Assembly: GCA_963995505.1 (NCBI GenBank)
Contig: OZ023187.1
Location: 3,479,501-3,543,500, forward strand
From: Hypericum androsaemum
Taxonomy: Eukaryota > Streptophyta > Magnoliopsida > Malpighiales > Hypericaceae
Reading direction: 5' to 3'
Length of the DNA: 64,000 nucleotides
Under the pieces are notes generated by a model that saw nothing but the letters and a program-made list of their open reading frames with translations, made no database searches and was not told the DNA's origin. Shown one piece after another: positions 47,485 to 59,610 of this stretch (the stretch's first letter is position 1; every line of letters begins with the position of its first letter). The translations under genes and the position numbers were made by a program.

Positions 47485-49612
47485 ATGGACGGCGACAAGG
47501 CTCTAGTCCCGCATCGGCCGGTGGGAGCCGCGGCGGGTTTCCGGCTGCCGGACGGGTGGGAGGTCGAGAAGCGCCCTCGCCGGAGCAACCCTTGCGTCGT
47601 CGACACGGTCAATTTCCCTTTCCTCCGGCTTTTCTCCTCTAATTCACTATTTTTTCAGATAATGTTAATTTATTTATTTTATTTTGTGTTTAATTTTTGT
47701 TGTTAAATAATTGGCGTCGTGTTTGTCGGATTTGACGGGTCGAGAGACTGTTGGGCCGGACTGGCTTCACCTTTGCCCGGCCACGTCTGTTGAGAAATTT
47801 ACATGGATCAACCAGAAGGTTTTCGACACGTTCGCATCGTCACGTGCGGCCTTGCCGAGAGACGCACGTGACAGTGACAGGGGACTGGGATTTCTTTGAG
47901 TTGGGCCCAATCCCTCGCGAGCGTTTCGGTGGAAGCCCGTTAGGTTGCACTGTGGCCTAACTCGAGCCGTCATCCCCACATTTGCAGTGAATTTCGTCGG
48001 ATTAGTTGGTGGGATGATTCCGTGGAAGCTGCTGTCCTGTGGTGAACTTGGCTATAATGGAACCCGCCATCGCGCTAACATGGCGGAGACGGGGATGGCT
48101 TCGACTCCTGGCTTTGTCAGCATGGCCAGTGTAGACAAATAGATGCTGGTTACTCGTGCATTTGTTTGTTTCCGTTGAAATTTTACCAATGTCCTCGAGA
48201 GAGGTTGAGAACTCGGTGTGTAAACCCGGTGCTTACACTCTGTTCGAAGGACGAAGGTTGCTTTACATTCAGGCACATTTACAGTAGACTCGGGTGGTTC
48301 TGCGTTTCCCTTTCGTTGCGTACTCGTTCCACTAGAGTACATCTTGTTCAGTATGGGTTATCATTATCACTAGATATGTGGAAAATGACGTGAAGACAAT
48401 ACTCTGCACTCACCTTTCTGCTTTATCTTCATGTTTGTGCTTCAGAAATTTTCACTGATCGATCATAAATGGTTTCTGATTCCTGAACTTGATTGCAACA
48501 TGCAGTATTACTATGAGCCGGGGACGAGACTACAATTTCGTTCGTTGCAGTCTGTTCAAAAATATCTCAATGGAGAGACGTATGTCTCACGTACACGAAG
48601 TTTTGCCAGTCCTGGTGAAAGGAATAAGGTTTGTCAATAAGTGCGGGGCATTGATCAGTTATAGCTAGGTTCCTTGTTACTATTTCTGATCAAGGCCAAT
48701 AGTAATTTGTACCTGCAGATTGTTCCGTTCGTCATTAAGAGTCACCCGGTGGCTGAGCTTCCTGATGGTTGGGTCGTCGAGGAAATACCAAGGAGTAACA
48801 TCAACTATGCAGGTATAATTGACAAGGTAATTTTCCTTCTGCCACTTTTTTTGCTTCCAGGTAAAATGTGTTTCAGTCCCGCTTATATGTTCCTCCGCCA
48901 CCAACTTCAATTTGCAGCTTCTCTCCTCTAAGCTAGATAGTCCACCCCGAAATCTAGGCTGACCTTGTGTTTTGTGACACAGAGTTATGTTGAGCCAGGT
49001 ACCGGAAAGCGCTTCCGTTCACTTAAATCAGCACAAGAGCACCTTGCGAAACAACAATGGATTCTGACTACGTGGAAGCTATCAAAACCGCGAAATCAGC
49101 CAACTGTAAGTAAACACCAGTCAACTGCAGAATCTGCTATATATTCTCTCCTTTGTTGCAATTCCCATAATTCGTTGCGTCTATCTTGCATAACTCTGTT
49201 CGAAGAGGAGAAGGTATAAATGCAAAATGGCTTCGCTTGAACTTGTGCTAAAGCGTTCATCACAAGTTGAAAGAGATCTCGGTCCTCGCAACAGAATGAA
49301 GCAAGACAGCCATGACATGGTCAGTGTCCGAAACAAACTTCAATCTCCAATTCTAGTACCTACTGTAGGATTCAGTTACTAATACATGACATGCAGCCGT
49401 CGACAAGTTCCGGTCCCCGGAGACAATTGTGCTTCAAGGAGGTCAAAAGCTCGACGCTCGATCCCTGCAGCGTTCCGGCCAAGGTGAAATGGGTACTCAA
49501 TGGTCCGACGGGAACCGCATGGACTGCACTTATGGGCGACTCGTTAGTATCGGAATCTGAGAAGCAGAAATGGTGCGAGGCATTTGTATCAACCCTTCAC
49601 CATGGAGGGTGA
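47485..49612 (+). CDS. MBD7: MBD7-like methyl-CpG-binding protein, about 268 aa
   Basis: Reads methylated CpG and, in Arabidopsis, links to active demethylation and anti-silencing factors. Exons: 47485-47607, 48506-48628, 48719-48826, 48983-49105, 49206-49319 and 49397-49612. All junctions are phase 0, giving 268 codons. Two MBDs are each split at the same place by an intron: FRLPDGWEVEKRPRRSN + YYYEPGTRLQFRSLQSVQKY, and ELPDGWVVEEIPRSN + YVEPGTGKRFRSLKSAQEHL. The last exon carries the MBD7-type sticky C-terminal region (KVKWVLNGPTGTAWTALMGD, then WCEAFVSTL). Arabidopsis MBD7 has three MBDs, so this one has one fewer. Exon 5 has a weak acceptor (ttcgaag) and is the least certain; it is open and phase 0, but another acceptor may be used. 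Confidence 0.88.
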
Positions 49613-50851
49613 ACTAATACGCTCGATTGGTACTGCTTCAATTTGTGCAGCTTGTCGAAACTGAACTTCGTTCCGACCGTGTGTACCAATTTGTACATAA
49701 TTGTGCATGCATGTTCCGGACATTGGAGCTAGAAATCAATCTATTTGTAACATACGTCGATGTGTGTATTCCTCAATAAAGCCCTTTTTTTTATGGACTG
49801 CAAATTTATTGGAAGAATTTTGTCGTCATTAAAATTCTTACACGATTTAGACCTGAATTAGTTAATTTTTGGACATCAACCAAAAAAATCGTGGATTTTT
49901 CTGAGTATCTGTATCCTAGAATAGAAGCTGCCACTTGAATTCCAGCCAACAGATTTGATTTTGCTAAAATTCGCTAGTGCTCTATCAAAGGGTCAAAATA
50001 GTTTTGTTGATAAAGAACATCAACTAGCTCGTGCACTTTCAAGCAAAATTCCCACAAAGCAAATGAAACTTTCAAGATGAAATTTTCTTACACAATTGAG
50101 CCATTATTTTTTTCCCGAACGTATAAAATAATTTTTGACAAAAGTAGAACTCACAATCTTATGATCTCAAAATCCTGATACATCAAAAATCGCACTAGGG
50201 AAAGAGTGCCATCAAAATAGTGACTTGGATTTAAGATAACATGCAGTAATTCTCTCAAAATTATGGTCTACTGGTTAAGATTATCACATTGTTATTTGTT
50301 TGTATAGTGAACTCGATTACAAATGTGTAAAATCTATTAACCCATTGTCTCGAGGTTTTGAATTGGATATAAATATCCCAACATGGTATTAGAACGGATC
50401 GATATCGTGCTCCATTGTTTGTTCACAGGACTCCTGTGTCATGGCACATTGGAAAAATCAAGGGCATGATGTTACCAAATTGCTAATTATTTATGGTAGA
50501 GTTGTTTATAAGCGTTAAAATCCACCAACCATAATCAACACTAAACACCAACTTACCATTCGACCAAACCGATCTTAGAAATCATCAAACTCATAAGACC
50601 TCCGATGAAAAAGTCAGCAAAATCTGCATAAAGCAGTTTGTAATAGGGTATGCTTTTATACTACAAAAGATGAAGAAAACGACTAATCATCTGTATACTT
50701 GCCTACTTTCCCTTGGTCGTCACCTTATGAGTACATTAACATCACCAACTAATGCTCAATCAAATTAATATGAACAGGTTCGACCCAAATCCAGGGAAAT
50801 GAACAGAAAAGGCAATCAGTCGCACCTTATACTCGTCGGTAAACGATCCCG
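49613..50851. other. Convergent spacer, MBD7 and ALP1 3' flanks
   Basis: Contains likely 3' UTRs (a plant-type aataaag at about 49776) and AT-rich sequence. No other gene was seen. Confidence 0.45.
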
Positions 50852-53543
50852 TCATGCTCGAGCATTCTGCGTAACGGTTAAAGCTTTGGTGACAGCTAAA
50901 TCAACAGATAAATAGCAGGAGAGTTTGTCTCTGAGAGAGACGCCTTTCGTGTCGACAGATGAACAAGTCTGTTGTCGGTAGTCGGGATCATGATCATGGG
51001 GCAAAGAAGAGCAGTCCTGCTGCTCGTCGTCTAGATCAATAGCAATGTTGTGCAGCAAACAGCATGTGAGGATAATCCTTGGCAACCTATTCCTGTCAGG
51101 TCTCCACATGAATCCTGAAATGATCCTCCATGTCTCTTTTAGCCGCTTGAATGCGCATTGCGCAACCATCTGAGTAGCGGAATGTCGCTTGTTGAACTCG
51201 ACAGCCCTCCCCTCGGAGAGTTCTTTTCCACTGTAAGGAGTAATCAGATATGGAAGCAGAGGGTATCCCGAATCTCCGATTATATATTCCCTGATTTCGG
51301 ATCCTTCGGAAAATTGTAGTTTCGTCCCGTTCAACCTCTCTCCTGTATCACACAGTTTGCAGAAGTTTGAACTCCGAAACACGGCTGAATCGTCCAATTT
51401 TCCTGGCCAGCCAGTGACTATGTCCCTGAATCTCATCTGCGGGTCAACAATGGCCTGCACGACCATGCTGTAATTCTTCTGGCGGTCCAGCCACATGTTA
51501 CACTCGGGGTCCGATGAAGACATCAACATCGTTATGTGTGTCGTATCAACCACGCCACAGCAGTTAGGGAGACCTTGCATTTTCTCAAATTTAGACTTCA
51601 ATTCTTTCATGTCGGATCCGCTAGGCCATTTTAGGTGATCAAGCCCTCTTTCTTCCATGGCCTCCACAAAACGCCAAGTCACTTGGGACACTGTGGATTG
51701 ATTGAGTCCAAACGAATCAGCAACCGTCACCAATGAATCCCCAGATCCCAGCCTCCTCAAAGCCACGGCTACTTGATCCTGTAATGACGAGGGTTTGCCA
51801 TCTAGGAAAGTAAATCCCCTTGACTTAGCTGCCATTTCTTCCCCCACGAGAGAGCATACGTGGTTGAAGGTTTTCCTGGAGATCTTGAAAACCATTCGGA
51901 ATATGTCCAAACCCTTTGACGGAGATTGAATCCCTGCAAACGCACCACGAAGAACCACTTTTCATTTCTTGACACAAAGTTACATGATTTGGAATGAGTA
52001 ACAAGCCTCTCATTATTAAGAGGTTGACTAACAAGAAACAGAACATTTCCGTTCACATAAAATGGAGAGCACTTCTTGAGAACAACAGTCACTTGTTCAT
52101 CCATTAATAGAAGCTAACTAACGAGCTTATCCAGATGATTAATTAGCGTTCCATGTACATCCTCAAGCAACTAACTTAAATAATGAAAGATGAAACATAA
52201 TATGGAATGCAACAGCTCGATCTTCTGATAGCTAAATCTACTCGATGCTGTCTTATGCTTACACAATCATGTACGAAGCAAATAAAAGTACTCCGCATCA
52301 TACAAGAAGTTCTCGGCTACAGTCAAATCTTTTTCAATAATGGATTGGCTCTATCCATGCAGCAAAAGGCAAAAACATGGTGAATTCTCTCGCAAATGTT
52401 TTTTGTAAAACAGAAGAAATCTCGCAATCGGCTTGCCAGATCATGCACTAAGCACACCAGCTAGTTTCTCGATTTGAGAAGGGCACTCTTCCTAGAGAGA
52501 AAAATAACTTAGAATTCCTCAGAATTTGTTCTTCACATTTTAACTGTTAGATATGAGAATAGTGGATAAATGGATTACAGAATCTGCAATCTTCTTTCAA
52601 TCGATTATGAAAAGAACGGACAACAGAAGAATGATCATCCACAAAAAAATGTTTGCATCTTAACAGAGATAAACCATTTGTAAATAATTTCTTGACCACA
52701 AACCTAAACCACTAGTTCCTTGCCTCTCAGCACCAAAAATCCAAGCTTTTATTGCTATTTTATATCCATCATTGCAGATGCTAACAAGAAAGTTCATCAA
52801 GCAAGCAATATGCAACCCGAAAAACAAGTTTTTGAACAAATCTGAGCGGCAGAACAGTATCAGGTAACAGTGATTCAAAATGCAGGTGGAAATTGTAATG
52901 AAGATGCTGGGAAAAATCACTGAAAGTTCTCTCAAGATTATGAGGGAAAAAAGAACTTCAATGAAACGAACTGTTGCGAGCGCACATCGAAACCATAGAG
53001 CAACCATATAACCCTTGTGCTGCAAACTTTAGGGTTGGTAGGTAGAACCACTCAAAAGGTTCCAGATTGGAGTTCCCTTTGACAATGCATCAACAAAACC
53101 CGATTTGACCGTTAACTAGTCGATCGTTTCGCAAGTAAAATCAAACACGAGCAAGATTTCCAACTCATGAACTTTGACTCGCCCACGTAAAAAAGCCATG
53201 AACTTCACACAGCATCAATACTCGATCAAGAAACACCAAAGACATAGCAAAACACACGTAACAGTCAAAATCAACAGAGATAAACAAAAGCAACAAAAGA
53301 AAAAGAAAAGGGCACCAACCAAGAGAATAGAACAGAGAGTTAAAGAAGTACAGTTGCGAAATTTATACACACAAGTGAAGAGAAGACACAAACTTTAGAG
53401 ACCAAAATACCATTAACCCTCCTGGAGAACTCCTCCCACCAATCCAATGGCCCTTCCTCCATTGGAGACCCAGAAGCAGAAACAAGCTCCTCTGACTTTT
53501 TATCCACCTTCTTCCTCCTCTTGTACCCTCTAACAGGACCCAT
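50852..53543 (-). CDS. ALP1: ALP1-like protein, domesticated PIF/Harbinger transposase
   Basis: Arabidopsis ALP1 derives from a Harbinger transposase and associates with the Polycomb complex PRC2, where it opposes silencing. Two coding exons, 53411-53543 and 50852-51933, join in frame to 404 aa; an upstream in-frame Met at 53558 would add five. A leader intron is likely at 53603-53729 (CAG|GTGAGT). The N-terminus has MGPVRGYKRRKK, a probable nuclear signal. A helix-turn-helix follows (LRRLGSGDSLVTVADSFGLN, then QSTVSQ), and then the DDE_Tnp_4 fold: VVDTTHI (Asp 174), PGKLDDSAVF (Asp 225/226) and GDSGYPLL. The third catalytic acid is lost: the segment MVAQCAFKRLK has Gln (about 303) where active enzymes have Glu in VIERAFGRLK. 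No terminal inverted repeats were seen around it and the introns are spliced, so it is a host gene. Confidence 0.92.
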
Positions 53544-53730
53544 CAGCTCCAAAGGCAACGACCCAGATCGAATCCAAGCACAGAGACCAACCCAGTAACG
53601 ATCTTCAAAGGAAATTCCAACCGGGGATTAAATTATATTAATTAACATTTGGACAAAGCAACAGAAGGACCCCATTATGGGAAAAAAAAAACCAACAGCA
53701 GCAAGCGAAGAGAGGAAGGAAACACTCACC

Positions 53731-56700
53731 TGAGTCACCAAGGGATCGTTTGACGATGATGGGAGCGAAGTAGAAGTTGCAACATGCAAAAGGATTTTCG
53801 CAACAAAAGAGGCAACTGGTCGGTTTTCCAAGTGATACATATATATATATATGACTCAAAATCAAATTAGTGTATTACTGTGTACGTAATTAATTCACTA
53901 ATTTTTATTAATCAGTTGACACATAATAACGAGTACAACAAGGTATATTAGTGGGGAATATAATCATTGTCACAGCTTGCTTGGAATTGGATAGGACATT
54001 AGCGGCACATTTTTTTCTCCATGTGTGTTGAACTTGTATCTCCTAATCGCTTTCTATAAGTCCCTTTGCTCGGCTAATTAAATTGGATCGTGGGTGGACG
54101 CGAACAACGTCCCGGTCAATAAAAAATAAAGTTTGGGACAAATCGAATCCAACAACCAAATAAATTATTTTTTTGAATTAGGACAATGTATAGTGTAGTA
54201 CATTATCAAGAGAAGGTGCAAAGAAAACGAAGGGATTGCTTGGTTTTGGTTTTGTTTTGCTAAGCTTTATTTTCTTCTTCTTTTTAGGAATTTCCTGTTT
54301 GGAGGAATAGGTTTAGGAAGCTTTATTGGAAATTTTATAGACAGAGCAGAAGTTTTGATTTTTTTAGGAAGGGTCTATTATGTGAACACTTTTGCTTAAA
54401 AAAAGATACCATTTTCTCACACTACAGACCTTATTTTCCAACAAACTTTTGAAGATTTTTTATCACGAGACGATCAAGGGAAAAAAATGGTAAATATTTT
54501 TTATATTGGCTACCGCGGCGTAGAACAAGCAATTTTACTCGATCGTTATCGCAATTTTGAAGCAATATTTGACACTAACAACGATTGAGAAAATTTCAAG
54601 CAACTTGGGAATCTGTATGATAAAACTGTATCAGAATCGCTGGTTACAAGGTTCCGAAAAGATAGAACCGTATTCAAAACTTTAAAATAAAGATTTGAGA
54701 CAGTTCTCGAAATTTTCGGTATAAGGTTCTATTTCTTAATTATTTAGATTTTTTTTGAAAAAAAAATTACATATTCATAGGTCCAAAGTAATCAAAGCCA
54801 CATGCATTTCCGAACCCACAAAAAAATTATAAGCTGACAAAAAAAAACCACATGCATTTATATTACTTTTATTTAGAGAGAATATTTGTAGAGATAAACC
54901 AGTACTTTCAATTATGGTTCCAGATAAACCGTAACTGGAACCTTCTAAAAGAGTTCTAAATTTTTTTTAGAATCTTGACTACGGTTTCGAATTCGGTTAT
55001 TAGAACCCCAATTCCGAAAACTCCTCCTGCCGATTTTTCGGTTCGAATAGAATGATTATCACCCCTACGTTTTTCTTTGGTTCCAAAAGGAATCTTCGGG
55101 TTTGACTTGAACAAGGATTCGCTTCTGGGCCGAGGCCCAATCTCTCTTAGAAACGAAGCCCAACCTAAATGGCCTTGGCCCACCCATAACTTTCTTTTCC
55201 GAAACCGCAGCGTAAAAGTTTGCCGGAAAGCCTAATGATTAATTAGCAGTATAGCCCACGGCCCCACCCATGTTGTTTGCTTTCCTATTTTCTTTTGAAA
55301 GCTTGCTAAACCTATTTTTTTTTATAAGTAAAGTATTATTACCTATCAAAAAGTTACGCCAATGTGCACGTAGTGCACTACACCTAATAGTGCTATAATC
55401 ACTAATTATCGCCTAAACATATACAAAGATAATCAACTCTCTTTTCAAGATATAAGCCAGTCCGCTTTTTGTTTGGTGTTCTTCTCCTCTGTATCATCCG
55501 ATTCGTAGACTTTAAATTCTTGTATCTCTTGTTAAATCTATTTTTTTCAACGATATTTTTTCAGTTCAAGATATTTAGCAGTATGGCCTAATGAATAATG
55601 AATAATTAGCAGTACAGCCGGCATCCGAAACACAAAATTGTTTGCCAGCCAGGCAGCTCACGAAAGAACCTCCCAAAGTACTTATATGAAAAAAAAGAAC
55701 CTCCCAAAGTAAATGATACTGCCTGCGACAAAAGCAAAGGGAAATTCTATTTCCCAAGCTTCAAAGTCAAAATGATTGGGTCAAAGCCAATAAACAAGTG
55801 TGAACTTGGCTACTAAAACAAGTCGTAGCCTTTTTTTTATAAATAAAGTATTATTACTCTTGGTAAAATCGTCAAATAAAAATATCGTACTTTAGATACC
55901 GGATAATATATAACAAAAATAACACTACGATCATAGCGCACTTATAGGGCCACCACAAGAACCAAGGTTCCGAACATTGACCTTCGTCGGCTCAGAGCTC
56001 CATACTCGAAATCGACAATTCGCAAGAATTCACACACGGAAAGCTTTTGCAGATTTTCACGTGGTAGTCTTATTTCCTATGTTTAGTTTATTTTATTTTT
56101 TTCAAAATAGCACTATTTAAATATCTATTGAACTAATTAGTTGATTTCAAATTAAATAGAACACTAAAGAAATACAAAATTCTAATAGCAGTCGTATTTT
56201 TCAAACTCTAGAGTGAAATCTCAATGTTACTATTTTTATTCCAAAACTACTATATGTCTTTATCTAGACACCTACTAAATAAATTAATTTATATTTAAAT
56301 CGAATAAAATATTTAAAAGTTCATAAAATTTTCTTACCAAATATTTAACCTAATGTATTCTAAAAAATTGAACCAGAAATTTTATAATTAAACTTGAATA
56401 ATTTTCTCAATAATTAACTTAAATGCTCGTTTTACTGCATGTCTTCTAATGTCTGGTTCTGGACCATCGATTAACGTGTTTTTCGCCGTGCCGTGGCTTG
56501 CAATCCACTAACATATACATTCTCCCCATTTTTCTCGACTACCCACCACATTCTTCTCTTCTGTTTCCTCATGTCTTGTAACGTCCTAATCCAATTAATT
56601 ACTATGTACTATTACTTCATGTTGCATTTACAAGGACTAATTTAACCTTATTAAATTGACTTGGGAATTAATTCACTCTGTTCTTCGTTGGTCATCCAGC

Positions 56701-56912
56701 CGTTTGCTGCCTTGTTGACTGCCACCAGGGTTAATTTGGTTCTTCAGGTTGCCGACATTTTTGGTCGTCGATGCCTTTGGGGTATACATTTGGTGCGGAC
56801 TCCTCCTATCTCTTTCTTTCAGACTTGCAGTTGTACTAATTTTAACATGTCAAATTACAATTAGAATCCGTAATTGGCTGTATGAACTAGTGAGCGTACT
56901 AGTAACTCTGAT
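53731..56912. other. Long AT-rich spacer
   Basis: ALP1 upstream region with an (AT)n run at about 53839-53852, then more than 3 kb without a supported gene. Two stretches near 55228-55345 and 55583-55860 resemble each other (cctaatga..aattagcagta.agcc, then ttttttataa.taaagtatta) and may be one decayed dispersed repeat. Confidence 0.4.
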
Positions 56913-57310
56913 TTAGAGATGGGTCAGTTTGTAAATAGATAGTTGGTCATCTTATAAGATATACCAAGATCCACTTTTCTCGTGCTATATCAATTTTGGT
57001 AATCTTATATTAAAAATGTGTTAGTTTGTAATAGTTAGTTGGTCATCTTATACTAGATATACCGAGAACTATTTTTCAACATATGCCGAATCAAATTTTG
57101 GTTGTCTTATATTAGAGATTGGATAGTTTGTAAATAGCAAGTTGGTCATCTTATATTAGACATGACGAGAACCACTTTTTTCAACACGTATTGAAGCAAA
57201 TTTTAGTCATCTTATATTAGAGTTGAGTTAGTTTATAAATAGCTACTTGATCATCTTATATTATACATGAACCATTTTTCTCAACACGTGTTGAATCAAA
57301 TTTTGATTGA
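56913..57310. repeat. Four-copy degenerate tandem repeat, about 100 bp each
   Basis: The units start near 56917, 57014, 57117 and 57220. Each carries gt.agtttgtaaatag, then agttggtcatcttata, then a ga.accacttttctcaacac.t block and aatcaaattttg. Periods are 97-103 bp. The copies have diverged and the array is non-coding. Confidence 0.85.
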
Positions 57311-57753
57311 TGAATCAATATAAATTGGTGAAGAATGAAAATTAGTTCCGTAGGTGCAGAAGAAAGTAGCACTCGATCCCGGTGGAGTGCTACTTGGTCC
57401 AAGCTAATAACCAAGGCCGCGACGCTTAAAAAGAACCTAACTCGGAACGTCACAATAAGAGTTATCCAAAAGGATGCCACTCTTCTTGACAAAAAAAAGG
57501 ATGCCACTCTCTTCCCGGTGGTAGCGGATAGATTCGAAGAGTGTAATTTGGTTCGAGATGTGAGGGAAGAAGAAATGGAGGTGGCGTGAGCTAATCGAAC
57601 GTTAGAGATGGCCGTTCAATTGGGTTTAACATTGAATTCGGATGTCCCAGATATTCTTCAAGAAATTAGGGACGCGAGACGGGGAAATGGCCAATCCAAT
57701 TTTCGCGAGCCTCCATAATTGTGGGGTGCTTTGAGTAACGGGAGTAAATATGG
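57311..57753 (+). other. Coding-like remnant, not identified
   Basis: After an open frame at 57335-57589, a frame without start continues (about 57596-57720), reading RTLEMAVQLGLTLNSDVPDI and then LQEIRDARRG before a stop. The composition looks like coding sequence from a retroelement or degraded gene, but I cannot assign it. It is followed directly by the Copia TSD. Confidence 0.3.
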
Positions 57754-59610
57754 TTAAGTGTTGGGATGTTCTGACTAGGTTTTGGACTCCTAATCCGACC
57801 TAGATAGGTTACTTGTACACCAAGGGTTTGTCTCTATATAAAGACATGTTACCCTAGGTTTTTGTATGGCTTTTTGGCTCGGAAACTTATCAATAAAAGT
57901 TCTCCTTTCTCCCCTGGATGTAGGCATTAGGCCGAACCACGTAAACTCTTGCGTCCGTATTCTTTGCACATTTTGTTCTCTAGTTGCTGAATTCATAACA
58001 ATTGGTATCAGAGCTAAGGTTGGAGGATGTCGGATCACGGCGCGAAGTTTGCTCTTATGAAGTTTGATGGTTCATCGAATTTTGGGTTATGATAAAGGCG
58101 TGTCAAGGATCTCTTCGTGCAACAAGGGATGGTCATCGTGCTCTCGGAGAAGAAGCCCGAGAAGATGGAGGAGCAAGAGTGGAAGGAGATGGAGGCCAAG
58201 GCGGTAGCAAAGATTCGCTTATGCTTGGCGGATGATGAGGAGCCACTAGCTGAGTTATGGAAGAGGATCCAGGTCAGAGTCAAAGAAGTTCGATGGAAGT
58301 GGCTTCAAGTGCGGAGAAGGGCACATGAAGGAAACTATCCAGGACGAACTGAGAATCAAGACAACGAGGAGGGATCGACATCCACAACCATGGCCACATG
58401 TTCAGATGTGTCGGATGGTGACTGACTTTCTGTCTCATCAAGTCCAATGCATCCTGGTAATCTCTTTTCGTTAGGGACCTTGGATTATAACAGTGATGGT
58501 TATAAAGGTAGGCTAATAAAGGTGGAGAAGGATGCGATGGTAGGGATGAACGGTGAAGGAGAATACCTACAGGTTAGTGAGGTACATTGCTGCAGGTGGA
58601 GTCACATCAATGGGTCTGAAGGAGTTGGCAAAAGCTCAGGTCATATGAGGTTGGTTCGTATGAGGGAGCAAAGGCTTGACATGAATGGTTTGAGTAGAGT
58701 TGGGATTCGCGGAGACAAAGTTAGCAAGTTCTCGCTATTGTTGTCTAAAGAGACGTACACGTAAAAGGTGTTGGGTAGGTTTGGCATTAGGAATGCAAAG
58801 CCATTGGTGACACCACGGGCGAATCAGATATCTCACTCAAGGCCGAACAGTAGAGTTCGAGGCATGTCGAGGGTTCTACTTAGTAGAACAAAAGGTTGCC
58901 CTTTGTATGCTATGGCGAGTAGCATTGGTTTGAGGTAAAAAGGACCAACAGAAGAGCGGTTCGAGGTTTTGGAGCATAGGATTGATCGAAAAATAGAGGG
59001 TACGTCTATTGGTCGCAAGGTTGCTTCAGAAAGTGGACTCGCTAGTTGGGGTTCGATGGAGGTTGGAGGGAATAAGCCAAGCAAGCTTAGAAGCTCGAGT
59101 TTGGGGGATGGCTCCAAGTGATTGAACAAAAGGTGAAGAGAAAGTTGAGATGGTCTTATTGATGCAGTTATCTATGGTTCGAGATGGAGTCGGTGGAGTC
59201 AGATTGGTTTTGCAAGATCTCATGATTCTTCATGGGGCGGTGTTTTGTCAAGGTGGAGTTTGTTAAAGTTCGGGTGGAGCTTCATGGTTCTTCCACAAGA
59301 TAATTTCTCGCCAAAGTGGAGATTATTGGGATGGCGAGAAATAAGAAAGACTTATTTCCTATTCCTATTCCTATTCTGACTAGGTTTTGGACTCCTAATC
59401 CGACCTAGATAGGTTATTTGTACACCAAGGGTTTGTCTCTATATAAAGACATGTTACCCTAGGTTTTTGTATGGCTTTGTGGCTCGGAAACTCATCAATA
59501 AAAGTTCTCCTTTCTCCCCTGGATGTAGGCATTAGGCCGAACCACGTAAACTCTTGCGTCCGTGTTCTTTGCGCGTTTTATTCTCTAGTTGCTGAATTCA
59601 TAACATTAAG
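57754..59610 (+). mobile_element. Internally deleted Copia (Tork-like) retrotransposon
   Basis: TSD ttaag at 57754-57758 and 59606-59610. The 5' LTR is 57759-58000 and the 3' LTR 59324-59605. They share ctgactaggttttggactcc to gctgaattcataaca almost exactly; the 5' LTR lacks about 40 bp after ttgggatg. The primer site tggtatcagagc starts at 58003. The interior has a Copia Gag start (MSDHGAKFALMKFDGSSNFG, then VQQGMVIVLSEKKPEKMEEQ and AVAKIRLCLADDEEP), a shifted zinc-knuckle remnant (KCGEGHMKE), a pre-integrase remnant (MHPGNLFSLGTLDYNSDGYK) and a scrap of reverse transcriptase end (FGIRNAKPLVTP). Protease, integrase and most of the polymerase are missing. Frames are broken, so it cannot move alone. 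Confidence 0.9.

Noticed and set aside
50852..53543. Active Harbinger transposon
   Set aside because: The catalytic Glu is replaced, the gene has spliced introns including a leader intron, and no terminal repeats were seen.
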